Notes: generated by a model not told the origin, from the letters alone. A DNA stretch of 31,224 nt from an uncultured Fibrobacter sp. (GCA_934700345.1 CAKUXP010000029.1:1-31224); one strand, 5' to 3'; shown: positions 14,727 to 23,010, counted from the stretch's first letter. A program made the numbers and translations.

Positions 14727-15890
14727 TTAGGCGAGCCGGGAAATCATGTATCCGGCGGCAATCGCCGTGCCGATTACGCCCGAAACATTCGGCCCCATGG
14801 CATGCATGAGGAGGAAGTTCTGCGGGTCGTACTTGGCGCCTTCGAGCTGGGAAACACGGGCAGCCATCGGAACGGCGGAAACTCCGGCGGAACCGATTAG
14901 CGGATTTACCGGATTGTTCGGGGTGCACTTGTTCATGATTTTCGCAAGCAGAAGACCGCCAAAAGTCGAAAATCCGAATGCGACGACCCCCATTGCGATA
15001 ATCAGCAGGGTCTTTGGCTGGAGGAAGATGTCCGCAGCCATGGTCAATCCGACGGATGTTCCGAGGAAAATCGTGACGATGTTCATTAGCTCGTTTTGCG
15101 AAGTCTTGACAAGGCGGTCGACCACGCCGGATTCCTTGAAAATGTTTCCGAGCATAAGCATGATGATCAGTGCGGATGCATCGGGAACGACCAGGACGCA
15201 GATGACCATCACCATGACGGCGAAGACGATGCGTTCGAGCTTGCCGACCTTGCGAAGGCTCTTCATGCGGATGACGCGTTCTTTCGGAGTGGTCATCAGG
15301 CGCATGATGGGAGGCTGGATCAGCGGAACGAGAGCCATGTAGGTGTAGGCGGCGACTGCGATAGGGCCTATCAGGTGCGGAGCGAGCTTATTTGCCGTGA
15401 AGATGGACGTGGGACCGTCCGCCCCGCCGATGATGCCGATGGACGCCGCTTCGCCGAGCGAAAATCCGCCAAAAGCGACCGCGCAGAACATGGTGACAAA
15501 GACTCCGAACTGGGCGCCTCCGCCGAGGAGGAGCGTCCGCGGGTTGGCGATGAGCGGGCCGAAGTCCGTCATCGCTCCGACGCCTAGGAAGATGATTGGC
15601 GGGAAGAGTTCCAGGTGGATGCCCTGGCTGATATAGTAATACAGGCCGGCTGTCGGGGTGAACATTCCTTCGATGCCCCAGCCGCCTTCGTAGAAGCCGC
15701 GGGACGGAATGTTTACGGCGAGCGCGCCGAGCGCTATCGGCAAGAGAAGCAACGGTTCGTACTTCTTGACGATAGCGAGATACATCAGCACGAAGCTGAC
15801 TAGCCACATAATGATCATCGGGCCGTTGATTGCGGAGAATCCCGTTCCCGTAGTGAACATTTCTGCGACGGAGTTTAAGATTCCGTTCAT
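14727..15890 (-). CDS. mmdB: Na+-pumping decarboxylase, beta (membrane) subunit
   Basis: A 387-residue polytopic membrane protein of the OadB/MmdB/GcdB family. It removes CO2 from carboxybiotin and uses the energy to export Na+. It has multiple hydrophobic segments, the conserved IGIIGGADGPTSIFTA loop and a GAMTDFGPLIANP segment, both diagnostic of the family. The C-terminal half has NIVTIFLGTSVGLTMAAD and a GPNVSGVIGTAIAAGYM end. Beta subunits of oxaloacetate and methylmalonyl-CoA pumps cannot be told apart by eye. The acyl-CoA type carboxyltransferase encoded in the same operon favours methylmalonyl-CoA. It is last in the operon, 10 bp after the biotin carrier gene, and a terminator follows. 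Confidence 0.95.
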   Translation of the reverse strand: MNGILNSVAEMFTTGTGFSAINGPMIIMWLVSFVLMYLAIVKKYEPLLLLPIALGALAVNIPSRGFYEGGWGIEGMFTPTAGLYYYISQGIHLELFPPIIFLGVGAMTDFGPLIANPRTLLLGGGAQFGVFVTMFCAVAFGGFSLGEAASIGIIGGADGPTSIFTANKLAPHLIGPIAVAAYTYMALVPLIQPPIMRLMTTPKERVIRMKSLRKVGKLERIVFAVMVMVICVLVVPDASALIIMLMLGNIFKESGVVDRLVKTSQNELMNIVTIFLGTSVGLTMAADIFLQPKTLLIIAMGVVAFGFSTFGGLLLAKIMNKCTPNNPVNPLIGSAGVSAVPMAARVSQLEGAKYDPQNFLLMHAMGPNVSGVIGTAIAAGYMISRLA

Positions 15891-15900
15891 AGCGCGTTCC

Positions 15901-16293
15901 TTATGCGATTGTCATCAGGACTTGGCCTTCCGAGACGGATTCCTGTTCCTTGACGGCGATGGAGGCGACCGTTCCGTCACAGGGGCAGACGATCGAATTT
16001 TCCATTTTCATCGCTTCGAGCACGGCGATTTCCTGGTTTTTCTTTACGGCGTCGCCGACCTTGACCTTGAGCTTGAATACGATTCCCATCATCGGGCTGG
16101 GAACCGGGGTGCCGCCAGCCGGAGCCGCTGCAGGTGCTGCGACCGGTGCGGGGGCTGCCGTTACCGGTGCCGCGACAGATGCCGGAGCGACCGATACGGG
16201 TGCAGAAACCTTTGTTGCCTGATTTCCATCGAGAACTTCGACTTCAACGTCGTAGCTCTTGCCTTCGAAACTGATGCGGATTGTCTTTTTCAT
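15901..16293 (-). CDS. mmdC: Biotin carboxyl carrier subunit of the decarboxylase
   Basis: A 130-residue biotin carrier. A short N-terminal beta region (KKTIRISFEGKSYDVEVEVLDG) leads into a flexible linker of about 40 residues made almost only of Ala, Pro, Val and Thr. A biotinyl domain follows with PSPMMGIVFKLKV and the biotin-lysine motif VLEAMKMENSI (Lys at about residue 96). The carried CO2 moves from MmdA to MmdB. It lies 10 bp upstream of mmdB and 15 bp downstream of the delta-like subunit, all on one strand. Size and linker are typical of MmdC/GcdC. Confidence 0.95.
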   Translation of the reverse strand: MKKTIRISFEGKSYDVEVEVLDGNQATKVSAPVSVAPASVAAPVTAAPAPVAAPAAAPAGGTPVPSPMMGIVFKLKVKVGDAVKKNQEIAVLEAMKMENSIVCPCDGTVASIAVKEQESVSEGQVLMTIA

Positions 16294-16308
16294 ATTTCCT
16301 GCCTTGGC

Positions 16309-17094
16309 TTAAAGCCCGTTGGTGATTAATTCTGCGCGACCCTGGGTTGTCCATGCCCATTCTGTCGCCTGTTGGGGTTTGAACTTGATGACGCGGCACG
16401 GACCGCCGAGAACTTCGGCTGCTGCGACTGCAAAGATGACGGCGAGCTGCTCGTTCGAAAGACCCGGGTGGACATCGAGAGCGGAAACCGCCGCGATGCT
16501 CAAAAAGGCCTGGAGCTGCTTGTTGGTGAATCCTGGATGCACGCTTGGAGCGTTTGGGTCGAGCGTGCATTTCGCCGGAGCGATCGGTTGCGCCTTGGGG
16601 GCTTCGACCGGGACATTTTCCGCTTTGGGCTTTGCCATTTTGGAAAGGATGAACTTGTTGAGTACATAGTTCATCAGGTAGGTCATAAGGCAAAGCCCGA
16701 CGATGACTATCATCACGATGATGAGGCCCGTCGCCTGGAACTCTACGAGCTTTCCGAGCGTGAATGTTGCGGTCGTTCCCTGTTCGGTGAGGTATTCGGT
16801 TCCGAGTTTCGCCTTCGCGATGGGGAGCGCGTGGCTGCCGCTTGCGTTCGCTAGGCTGTCCTGTCGGGCGTTCGCTTCGCGGGATTCGGCATTTGTCTTG
16901 TAAAGAACCGTGACCTTGTGTCCGGATTCGTAGATTTGGAGTACGGTTGAATCGGGCATCAGCTGGAGCTGCTTCTCGATAGGTGCGCTGATCGAATCGG
17001 GAAGGTTTGCCAGCTGCTCCTTGAAACGGGCAGGGACGGGATACGGACCTGCCGAAAGCGGCTGTGCGCTGTCGAGTTGTTCTGTTGTTGTCAT
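16309..17094 (-). CDS. mmdD: OadG/MmdD-like small membrane subunit, unusually long
   Basis: A 261-residue protein with one membrane span at about residues 118-142 (LIIVMIVIVGLCLMTYLM). After the span come a Pro/Ala linker and two short helical repeats, VHPGFTNKQLQAFLSIAA and VHPGLSNEQLAVIFAVAAA. A C-terminal basic/aromatic tail (RVIKFKPQQATEWAWTTQGR) follows, as seen in delta/gamma subunits that hold the carboxyltransferase to the membrane. Typical OadG/MmdD proteins have about 80-150 residues with the span near the N-terminus. Here about 115 polar residues precede it and no signal peptide is visible. The ATG overlaps the mmdA stop as ATGA, so the start is well fixed. Position between mmdA and mmdC supports the role. 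Confidence 0.8.
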   Translation of the reverse strand: MTTTEQLDSAQPLSAGPYPVPARFKEQLANLPDSISAPIEKQLQLMPDSTVLQIYESGHKVTVLYKTNAESREANARQDSLANASGSHALPIAKAKLGTEYLTEQGTTATFTLGKLVEFQATGLIIVMIVIVGLCLMTYLMNYVLNKFILSKMAKPKAENVPVEAPKAQPIAPAKCTLDPNAPSVHPGFTNKQLQAFLSIAAVSALDVHPGLSNEQLAVIFAVAAAEVLGGPCRVIKFKPQQATEWAWTTQGRAELITNGL

Positions 17095-18644
17095 AGCGGG
17101 CTTAATCCATGTTTTTTGTTAGGACGTTTTACGCGCTTCGAGAGAAGGGTTCTCAGGGCGAGTGAAATTTTGGAACGGGTCTCGGCGGGATTGATGACAT
17201 CGGTAATAATGCCGGATTCCGCAGCCTGGTAAGGCTTGGAGAACTTTTCCCGGTAGTCGGCGACGAGCTTTTTGTAAAGCGCATCCTTGTCTTCTGCCGC
17301 GGCGAGTTCCTTTTTGTAGATAATCTTGGCGGCGCCTTCGGCTCCCATCACGGCGATTTCCGCAGTGGGCCATGCATAGACAACGTCGCCACCCAAATCC
17401 TTGGAGGCCATGGCGATGTAAGCTCCGCCGTAAGCCTTGCGCATGATGACCGTGACGAGCGGGACCGTACAGCTTGCGTAGGCATAGAGCATCTTCGCTC
17501 CGTGGCGGATGATCCCTCCGCGCTCCTGGGCGAGGCCAGGCATAAAGCCCGGGACGTCGGTGAGCGTTACTATCGGAATGTTGAACGCATCGCAGAACAT
17601 GACGAATTCCGCGCCCTTGTCCGACGAATCGATGTCGAGGCACCCTGCCTTGAATTTGGGCTGGTTTGCGACGATGCCGACGACCATGCCGTTGATTCGC
17701 GCAAATCCTACGACCAGGTTCTTGGCAAAGTCACGCTTGACCTCGAGCCATTCGCCCGGATCGACAAGGCGTTCGATGACCTGATAGACATCGAGCGGAT
17801 GGTTCCCGTCTTCGGGGATGATTTCGTTCATCCCGAAATCGTCTTCGAGGGAAATATCGGTTAGTTTGTGCGGAGGCGGTTCCATGTTGTTCGATGGCAG
17901 GAAACTCAAGAGTTTCTTGATAATCTGCGCCGCGTGCTTGTCGTCGTCTGCGACAAAGTGGATGTTGCCGGAGACGGTTGCGTGGGCATTCGCCGTGGCG
18001 AACTTGTCGAGCGGAGCTTCTTCTCCGGTCGAGGCCTTGATCACCTGCGGACCGCAGATGAACATGTTCGAATTGTCCTTGAGCTGGATGCAGAAGTCCA
18101 TGAGCGCCGGGCTGTAGGAAGCGCCCCCTGCGCAGGGGCCCGCGATGACCGCTACCTGGGGAACGACTCCCGATGCGAGAACGTTTGCCCGGAAAACCTT
18201 GCCGTAGCCGGCGAGGCTTTTCACGCCTTCCTGGATGCGCGCTCCGCCGGAATCGTTTACGCTGATTATCGGGGTGCCGAGTTCGATGGCGCGCTGCATC
18301 GCCTCGGACATTTTCTGGGCGTGGTGGCTGCCGAGCGAGCCTCCGCTCACCATAAAATCTTGGGAGATGACTGTCACCGGGCGCCCTTCGACGTTGCCGA
18401 TGCCCGTGACGACGCCGTCGCCAGCGAGACGCTTCTTTTCAAAACCGAAACCGCGGACATCGTGATCGACGTGCATTCCCGCTTCCTGGAACGATCCGGC
18501 ATCGAGGATTTCGTCGATGCGTTCGCGGGCGGAAAGAAGCCCTTTTGCGTGGCGGGCTTCGAGTTTGTCCGGACTAGAGCCGGAGGAAAGGGCGAACTTG
18601 CGGCGTTCTTCCAGCTGATCGAGTAATTCTTGTCTAATAGCCAT
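17091..18644 (-). CDS. mmdA: Methylmalonyl-CoA decarboxylase carboxyltransferase (alpha)
   Basis: A 517-residue acyl-CoA carboxyltransferase (crotonase-like, two-domain). It takes CO2 from (S)-methylmalonyl-CoA onto biotin and gives propionyl-CoA. Visible motifs are MVSGGSLGSHHAQKM, NDSGGARIQEG, GPCAGGASYSPALMDF (first oxyanion hole), DVPGFMPGLAQERGGIIRHGAK and MRKAYGGAYIAM (second). Length and motifs match MmdA and the propionyl-CoA carboxylase beta subunit. The presence of mmdB/C/D and the absence of a biotin carboxylase argue for the Na+-pumping decarboxylase. It starts 63 bp after the CoA-transferase gene and overlaps mmdD by 4 bp. Confidence 0.95.
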   Translation of the reverse strand: MAIRQELLDQLEERRKFALSSGSSPDKLEARHAKGLLSARERIDEILDAGSFQEAGMHVDHDVRGFGFEKKRLAGDGVVTGIGNVEGRPVTVISQDFMVSGGSLGSHHAQKMSEAMQRAIELGTPIISVNDSGGARIQEGVKSLAGYGKVFRANVLASGVVPQVAVIAGPCAGGASYSPALMDFCIQLKDNSNMFICGPQVIKASTGEEAPLDKFATANAHATVSGNIHFVADDDKHAAQIIKKLLSFLPSNNMEPPPHKLTDISLEDDFGMNEIIPEDGNHPLDVYQVIERLVDPGEWLEVKRDFAKNLVVGFARINGMVVGIVANQPKFKAGCLDIDSSDKGAEFVMFCDAFNIPIVTLTDVPGFMPGLAQERGGIIRHGAKMLYAYASCTVPLVTVIMRKAYGGAYIAMASKDLGGDVVYAWPTAEIAVMGAEGAAKIIYKKELAAAEDKDALYKKLVADYREKFSKPYQAAESGIITDVINPAETRSKISLALRTLLSKRVKRPNKKHGLSPL

Positions 18645-18707
18645 TTCAAGATTCCTTTGGGATTGCTAATTCATGCGAATGAAAAATAGTATTCCAAAGT
18701 GTCGAGG

Positions 18708-20201
18708 TTATTTTTTCATCGTCCCGGTCGAAAGAAAACGCAAATGCATATTGAATGCCCGGTCAAGAGCGATGGGAATATGCTTTCCTTTCGAGGAGGC
18801 GATGCCATAATTTAAAAAATCATTCAATTGCGGACGATAGTCGGGATGTGCGCAGTTGGCGATTATTTCGCGTGCGCGGGTAACCGGATCCTTTCCGCGG
18901 AGGTCGGCTAGCCCCTGTTCCGTGACAAAAATGTTCGTTTCGTGATCGGTGTGGTCGATATGCGCGACGTAGGGGACGATTGCGCTGATCGTGCCGCTTT
19001 TTGCCGTCGAAGGCGTCATAAAGAATCCGAGAAGCGAGTTCCGCGAAAAGTCGGCAGAGCCGCCGATACCGTTCATGATGGCGGAACCGTTCACGTGCGA
19101 TGAGTTCACGTTGCCGAAAATGTCGCATTCGAGGGCCGTGTTCATGGAGATTACCCCTAGGCGACGGATGACTTCGGGATGGTTGGAAACCTCTTGGGCG
19201 CGGAGGACGAATTTCTTTCGGAGCGCTTCCGCGTTTTCACTGAAAAACTTCCAGGCGCTTTCGGAACACGTTAGGGCGGTGCCGCTCGCTCCGGTTAGTT
19301 TATCCGCTCGGATGAGTTCAAAGACCGCTTCCTGGATGACCTCGGTGAAGAGACTGACCGGTTCCTGCTTGGAATCCCTCGCCATTGCCGTGAGGACGGC
19401 GTTGGCGACGTTGCCGACGCCGCTCTGGTAGGGGAGCCCTTTGGGCAAGCGACCCTTTTTCCGCTCGTGGTCTAGAAATTCGAGAATATGTCCGGCGATG
19501 GTTTTTGAAATTTCGTCGGGTTCCGTAAAAGGTCGGATAGTGTCGTAACGGTTCGTTCGGACGATTGCCGCGATCTTTTGCAGGGGAACCTGGACGTAAT
19601 CCTTTCCTCCGCGATCTAGGACGCGCGTGACGGGAATCGGGTGGGTGTAAGGGGGAAGTTCCGGGAGGTAACAGTCGTGCATTCCGGACAGGGAGTTCCC
19701 ATAGGCGGCGTTCCATTCGACGATAATCCGGTCCGCTACCTGGAGAAATTCGACGGAATTCCCGCAGGAAGAGGTCAGCCGGATCTTGCCATCGTCCGAA
19801 ATGTCGCTCGCCTCGACGATTGCCGTCGTCGGTTTCGGTAAAAATTCGCTCCGGACTAGCCTTCCCATCATGCCGAGATGTGCATCGGTATAGAAAATGT
19901 CCCCGCGGTTAATCGCCGCTCGCAAGTCCTTGTTCGACTGGTAAGGCGCTCTCCACTGGATTGCATTTGCCCTGGCGAGCTCTCCGTCGCATTCGTCGCC
20001 GGTCGAGGCACCCGAGAAAAGCGTAATCTGAAAGGGTCTTCCCGCTTCGTGGATTTTTTTTGCGCGCCTTGCGAGAGCGGTCGGAACCGCTTTCGGGTAG
20101 CCGGCGAGCGTGAATCCGGAAACGCCTAGAATTTCTCCGTTGCGGATGAGTGCCGCGGCTTCTTCCGCGGACATTTCCTTGGATGCGAGTTCAGAAGTCA
20201 T
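18708..20201 (-). CDS. Succinate/propionyl-CoA CoA-transferase (Cat1/ScpC family)
   Basis: A 497-residue acetyl-CoA hydrolase/transferase family protein. It moves CoA between an acyl-CoA (propionyl- or acetyl-CoA) and succinate. Visible blocks are ALIRNGEILGVSGFTLAGYPK, ITLFSGASTGDECDG, SLFTEVIQE (the region that carries the catalytic Glu in this family, by my recollection of AarC), NGIGGSADFSRNS and NIFVTEQGLADLRGKDP. The gene overlaps mutY by 11 bp upstream and leads into mmdA. With the decarboxylase it would make a cycle: succinyl-CoA goes to methylmalonyl-CoA, then to propionyl-CoA, then CoA returns to succinate and propionate leaves. Acetate as partner is possible. The mutase and epimerase are not in this window. 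Confidence 0.93.
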   Translation of the reverse strand: MTSELASKEMSAEEAAALIRNGEILGVSGFTLAGYPKAVPTALARRAKKIHEAGRPFQITLFSGASTGDECDGELARANAIQWRAPYQSNKDLRAAINRGDIFYTDAHLGMMGRLVRSEFLPKPTTAIVEASDISDDGKIRLTSSCGNSVEFLQVADRIIVEWNAAYGNSLSGMHDCYLPELPPYTHPIPVTRVLDRGGKDYVQVPLQKIAAIVRTNRYDTIRPFTEPDEISKTIAGHILEFLDHERKKGRLPKGLPYQSGVGNVANAVLTAMARDSKQEPVSLFTEVIQEAVFELIRADKLTGASGTALTCSESAWKFFSENAEALRKKFVLRAQEVSNHPEVIRRLGVISMNTALECDIFGNVNSSHVNGSAIMNGIGGSADFSRNSLLGFFMTPSTAKSGTISAIVPYVAHIDHTDHETNIFVTEQGLADLRGKDPVTRAREIIANCAHPDYRPQLNDFLNYGIASSKGKHIPIALDRAFNMHLRFLSTGTMKK

Positions 20202-21252
20202 TTGCCTGTGCCAGAATTTTCTGCCCGAGACTGGATACGATTTTTCGGGAAACGATTCCTCTTGGGATCCATTCTCCGTCGATGCCTTTGCGCGTTTTGA
20301 CTTCTGCGCAAAGTACCCGGCACGAGATTTTGTATCGTGTGATGGAATGGTTCACCGATCCCACAAACCGGAAACGCTTAATGTTTTCAAAGGGAACGAT
20401 TTTTTCGGCGATTCCGGGGAAAACGTCCCGATGGACATCCGCGTATTCGAACAGGGGAAATGTCAGATGTTTTTTGAGAAAGGGCGAGTCGGGCGATATC
20501 TTGAGAAGGATGTTTCCGTCAGCGTCGAAAAGTACGAGGGCGAAACCCGTCCACGATTCATGCCGGACCTTTCTTTTCGGGGGGAGTTCCTCTTGGCGGT
20601 TTTCCAGGAATGCTCGGCAGACTTCTTGAAGCGGGCATCTTTTGCAATCGGGATGCGCCTTTTTGCAGACCGTCCGGCCGAGTTCCATCAGGGCTTCGTT
20701 TGTGAGAAACGCGTCTTTGGCTTTTGCCCAGAACTTTGCTTTTTCCCAATAACTTTTTTTTGCGGACGCTCCGTCGGTCGGTAGGAAGTTCCAGCCGTAA
20801 AGGCGTGAAAAAATGCGGATGAGATTCCCGTCGAGGATTGCTTCCGGTCTGTGGAAAGCTAAACTGAGAATCGCTCCGGCTGTATAGGCGCCGATGCCCG
20901 GCATGGCTTCTAAATCGTATCGCGAATCGGGAAATTTTCCGTCGCGAAAATCCCGGATCAGCCGTGCGGTTCGGAGAAGGTTGTCTGCCCGGTTGTAGTA
21001 GCCTAGGCCTTTCCAGTGTTCAAAGACGGACTCTTCGCTTGCCTCGGCGAGCGCTTCGACAGTCGGAAAGTCGCGCATCCATTTTTCGAAAACATCCTTG
21101 ACCGCGGAAACCTGTGTCTGCTGCAGCATCGTTTCGCTTATCCAGACGAGATAAGGGTCGCGCCTTGTAAACAGATCCTTGGGACGCCAGGGAAGTTCGG
21201 CGTGGTTTTCGATGAACCACTCGCAGAGGAATTTATTGATGGCGATAAGAAT
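20191..21252 (-). CDS. mutY: A/G-specific adenine DNA glycosylase MutY, non-standard start
   Basis: This removes adenine mispaired with 8-oxoguanine. It has the helix-hairpin-helix MPGIGAYTAGAILS, the catalytic Asp in AILDGNLIRIF and the [4Fe-4S] loop C-x6-C-x2-C-x5-C (CKKAHPDCKRCPLQEVC). A C-terminal NUDIX-like 8-oxoG-recognition domain follows. The first ATG (21129, MLQQTQVS) would cut off the catalytic Glu, because the family reads SE.MLQQTQ. The frame upstream does encode ELPWR, RDPYLVWISE and then TMLQQTQ, so the real start lies near 21252. There, no ATG, GTG or TTG is in frame. An ATT at 21252 has AAAAAGG 9 bases ahead and would give 353 residues, a normal MutY size. The start region overlaps the end of the glycosyltransferase gene. 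The exact start is unsure and the product is certain. Confidence 0.9.
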   Translation of the reverse strand: MLIAINKFLCEWFIENHAELPWRPKDLFTRRDPYLVWISETMLQQTQVSAVKDVFEKWMRDFPTVEALAEASEESVFEHWKGLGYYNRADNLLRTARLIRDFRDGKFPDSRYDLEAMPGIGAYTAGAILSLAFHRPEAILDGNLIRIFSRLYGWNFLPTDGASAKKSYWEKAKFWAKAKDAFLTNEALMELGRTVCKKAHPDCKRCPLQEVCRAFLENRQEELPPKRKVRHESWTGFALVLFDADGNILLKISPDSPFLKKHLTFPLFEYADVHRDVFPGIAEKIVPFENIKRFRFVGSVNHSITRYKISCRVLCAEVKTRKGIDGEWIPRGIVSRKIVSSLGQKILAQANDF

Positions 21253-22639
21253 AGCGATAGACCTTTTTGTAGAAATTCCACTGGGCCTTGACCGCCTGTT
21301 CGAGCGTATAGTCCTTGCTGCGGGCGTAGGCGTTTTCGCGAAGCTTCTGGTAGGCGTTTTCGTCGCGTTTCAGTTCGACGCATTTTTCGAGCTGGCGCAG
21401 CCAGGCTTCGGGGCTGTCGCTCGGGAGGATGTAGCCGCAGCCTTTCTCAAAGACGATATCCTGCGGACCGCCCTTGTCGCTTACGATCGCCGGGGTTCCC
21501 GAGGCGAGCGCTTCGACGACGACATTCCCGAACGTATCCGTGGTGCTGGGGAACAGGAGAAAGTCCGCATCCGCATAGAGACCCGCTAAGGTTTTCCCGC
21601 CTTGGACTCCCGCGAAATGGACTTCCGGCGCATTCTCGAAATCCGTTTTCAATTCGCCGAGATACCAGCCGTCGCCGACAAACATCAGTTCCGCGTCCGG
21701 GTGCGATTTTCGAAATTCCATCCACAGCGTTTTGAGAAGCGGCAGGTTCTTTTCCTTGGAAATTCGCCCGACATAGATGAAGCGGAGGCAGCCTTTCTGG
21801 TCGGAAAATTTTTCCCAGGTGCCTTGGCCGCGAAGTTCGGGACTGAAGTTCTCGAGCGGGATTCCGCGCCGGAGAATCTCGACGTCTTTTGCGGGAACCT
21901 TGATGTCGCGGATGAGAATTTCCCTGTAATCCTTGCAAGGGCTTACGACCGGTCGGGTGAAGTGGTAGAAAATCCGCATGAGTCCGAGGACGTAACGGTG
22001 CATCCACTTGGCCTTGACGAGCGTTTTCGTGTAAGTGGGAACGTCTGTCCGGTAATGGCTCAGGACCTTGATGCCTGCAACCTTTGCGCAGATGGCGACT
22101 GCCCACGCTCCGGGGCTTGGTGTTTCGAGTTCGATCAGATCGACCGGGTAGCGCTTGAGCAGCCTGAGGGCCGGTGCGATGTGCGGGATGGCAAGTTCGC
22201 TGTTTGCGTAGCCGAGCTGTTCCATGCTGAAAATGCGCGGTAGAAGAATCACGTAGCCGTTTTCGACGACACCGCACGGACGCGTATTGAAAGCGCTTCC
22301 GGCAAGGGCCGCCTTGTAACCGTTCTTTCGCATAAACGAGATGACGTGGCGAAGGTTGTTCGCGATGCCGTTCACCTCGTCGAGGTTGTCCGAATAGAAT
22401 GCGACGCGAATGTCTTCCTCGGAATGTTCCTTGCGTTTCTTTTTCAAAAAGAATCGCAAGCGGATAAGTGGAAGAAGGTTGCGGAGAACTTCCCAAAAGA
22501 CGACGGGCGGAATCATGCAGGTGCGCAGATTTCCGGGAGGCTGGTGCCTGAACGAAAAATATTTCGGGAAAACGCTGGTAACGACCCGTCCAAAAATCGC
22601 CGGGCGAGAATCGTACTGGGTGAAATCTCTGTTTGCCAT
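21233..22639 (-). CDS. Glycosyltransferase family 4 (group 1)
   Basis: A 468-residue retaining GT-B enzyme. It has an N-terminal acceptor domain with RVAFYSDNLDEVNGIANNLR, the glycine-asparagine loop typical of GT4. A hinge with FIYVGRISKEKNLPLL follows. The nucleotide-sugar site is LLFPSTTDTFGNVVVEALASGTP, the EX7E-like region with a T-D-T-F-G-N core. This core and the SHYRTDVPTY segment resemble mannosyl/glucosyltransferases acting on lipid or diacylglycerol acceptors, but sugar and acceptor cannot be read from sequence. The first 75 residues are an unusual basic, hydrophobic extension (PLIRLRFFLKKKRK) that may bind the membrane. It appears to head the long transcript with mutY and the propionate genes. 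Confidence 0.9.
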   Translation of the reverse strand: MANRDFTQYDSRPAIFGRVVTSVFPKYFSFRHQPPGNLRTCMIPPVVFWEVLRNLLPLIRLRFFLKKKRKEHSEEDIRVAFYSDNLDEVNGIANNLRHVISFMRKNGYKAALAGSAFNTRPCGVVENGYVILLPRIFSMEQLGYANSELAIPHIAPALRLLKRYPVDLIELETPSPGAWAVAICAKVAGIKVLSHYRTDVPTYTKTLVKAKWMHRYVLGLMRIFYHFTRPVVSPCKDYREILIRDIKVPAKDVEILRRGIPLENFSPELRGQGTWEKFSDQKGCLRFIYVGRISKEKNLPLLKTLWMEFRKSHPDAELMFVGDGWYLGELKTDFENAPEVHFAGVQGGKTLAGLYADADFLLFPSTTDTFGNVVVEALASGTPAIVSDKGGPQDIVFEKGCGYILPSDSPEAWLRQLEKCVELKRDENAYQKLRENAYARSKDYTLEQAVKAQWNFYKKVYRYSYRHQ

Positions 22640-22910
22640 TTGCGGAATAATATAATTTTTTGGAACGCTCCGGTTGGAAAATCTTTAGTGATGGCGGATT
22701 CCCTGCAAATTTTTAAACATCTAGCGATAATTCTTCAGCGATGCCCTCTTTGAGTTCAAGGTGCTTGTTGTAGCCGTAATAGCCGAGGCTTGAATCTTCG
22801 AGCCGTTTGAACGAATAGACGATTCGGATGAGATCGCTTTTACCCTTTTCCTTCGGTTTTTTCGGCCAAATAAAAAGGCGTGGAGTCGAAGGCTTACTGC
22901 TGCGGAGGTA
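22640..22910. other. Gap without a recognisable gene
   Basis: Upstream of the glycosyltransferase I find no gene I can support. A minus-strand frame at 22713-22931 gives 72 residues ending in SDLIRIVYSFKRLEDSSLGYY and so on. It begins inside the adjoining inverted repeat and looks like a leftover 3' fragment of some lost gene. I do not recognise it. CCACGCC at 22950-22956 can pair with GGCGTGG at 22877-22883, and on the minus strand that last arm is followed by TTTTTATTT, so a minus-strand terminator may lie at 22870-22883. Confidence 0.4.
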
Positions 22911-23010
22911 ACGACCAAGAAACCCGAACACTCAATAAGCGCAAACGACCCACGCCCCAATTGGGACGTGAGCGCTCGCCTTATTCCTGAGTGTTGAAAA
23001 TTTTGGTCGT
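22911..23010. repeat. 100-bp imperfect inverted repeat (long hairpin)
   Basis: Nested matching arms run from the ends inwards: ACGACCAA/TTGGTCGT (22911-22918/23003-23010), AACACTCA/TGAGTGTT (22927-22934/22988-22995), AATAA/TTATT (22934-22938/22981-22985), GCGC/GCGC (22939-22942/22972-22975), CACG/CGTG (22951-22954/22967-22970). The central palindrome is CCCAATTGGG (22956-22965 region). Small asymmetric bulges separate them, as in a folded RNA or in a single-strand-recognised recombination site. Both flanks are gene-poor. I cannot say which strand is active. I suspect a dispersed repeat of this genus, but one copy in the window cannot show that. Confidence 0.7.

Noticed and set aside
14727..17094. 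Oxaloacetate decarboxylase instead of methylmalonyl-CoA decarboxylase
   Set aside because: The alpha subunit is an acyl-CoA carboxyltransferase, not a pyruvate-carboxylase-like OadA, and the CoA-transferase neighbour fits the propionate route.
17868..18626. Long plus-strand open frame opposite mmdA (252 residues)
   Set aside because: Low-complexity Arg/Val/Asp composition from reading a GC-biased gene backwards. mmdA has all its motifs on the other strand.
22911..23010. Integron attC site
   Set aside because: Length and bulged folding fit, but the outer ends do not show the RYYYAAC/GTTRRRY core sites and no integrase or cassette is near.
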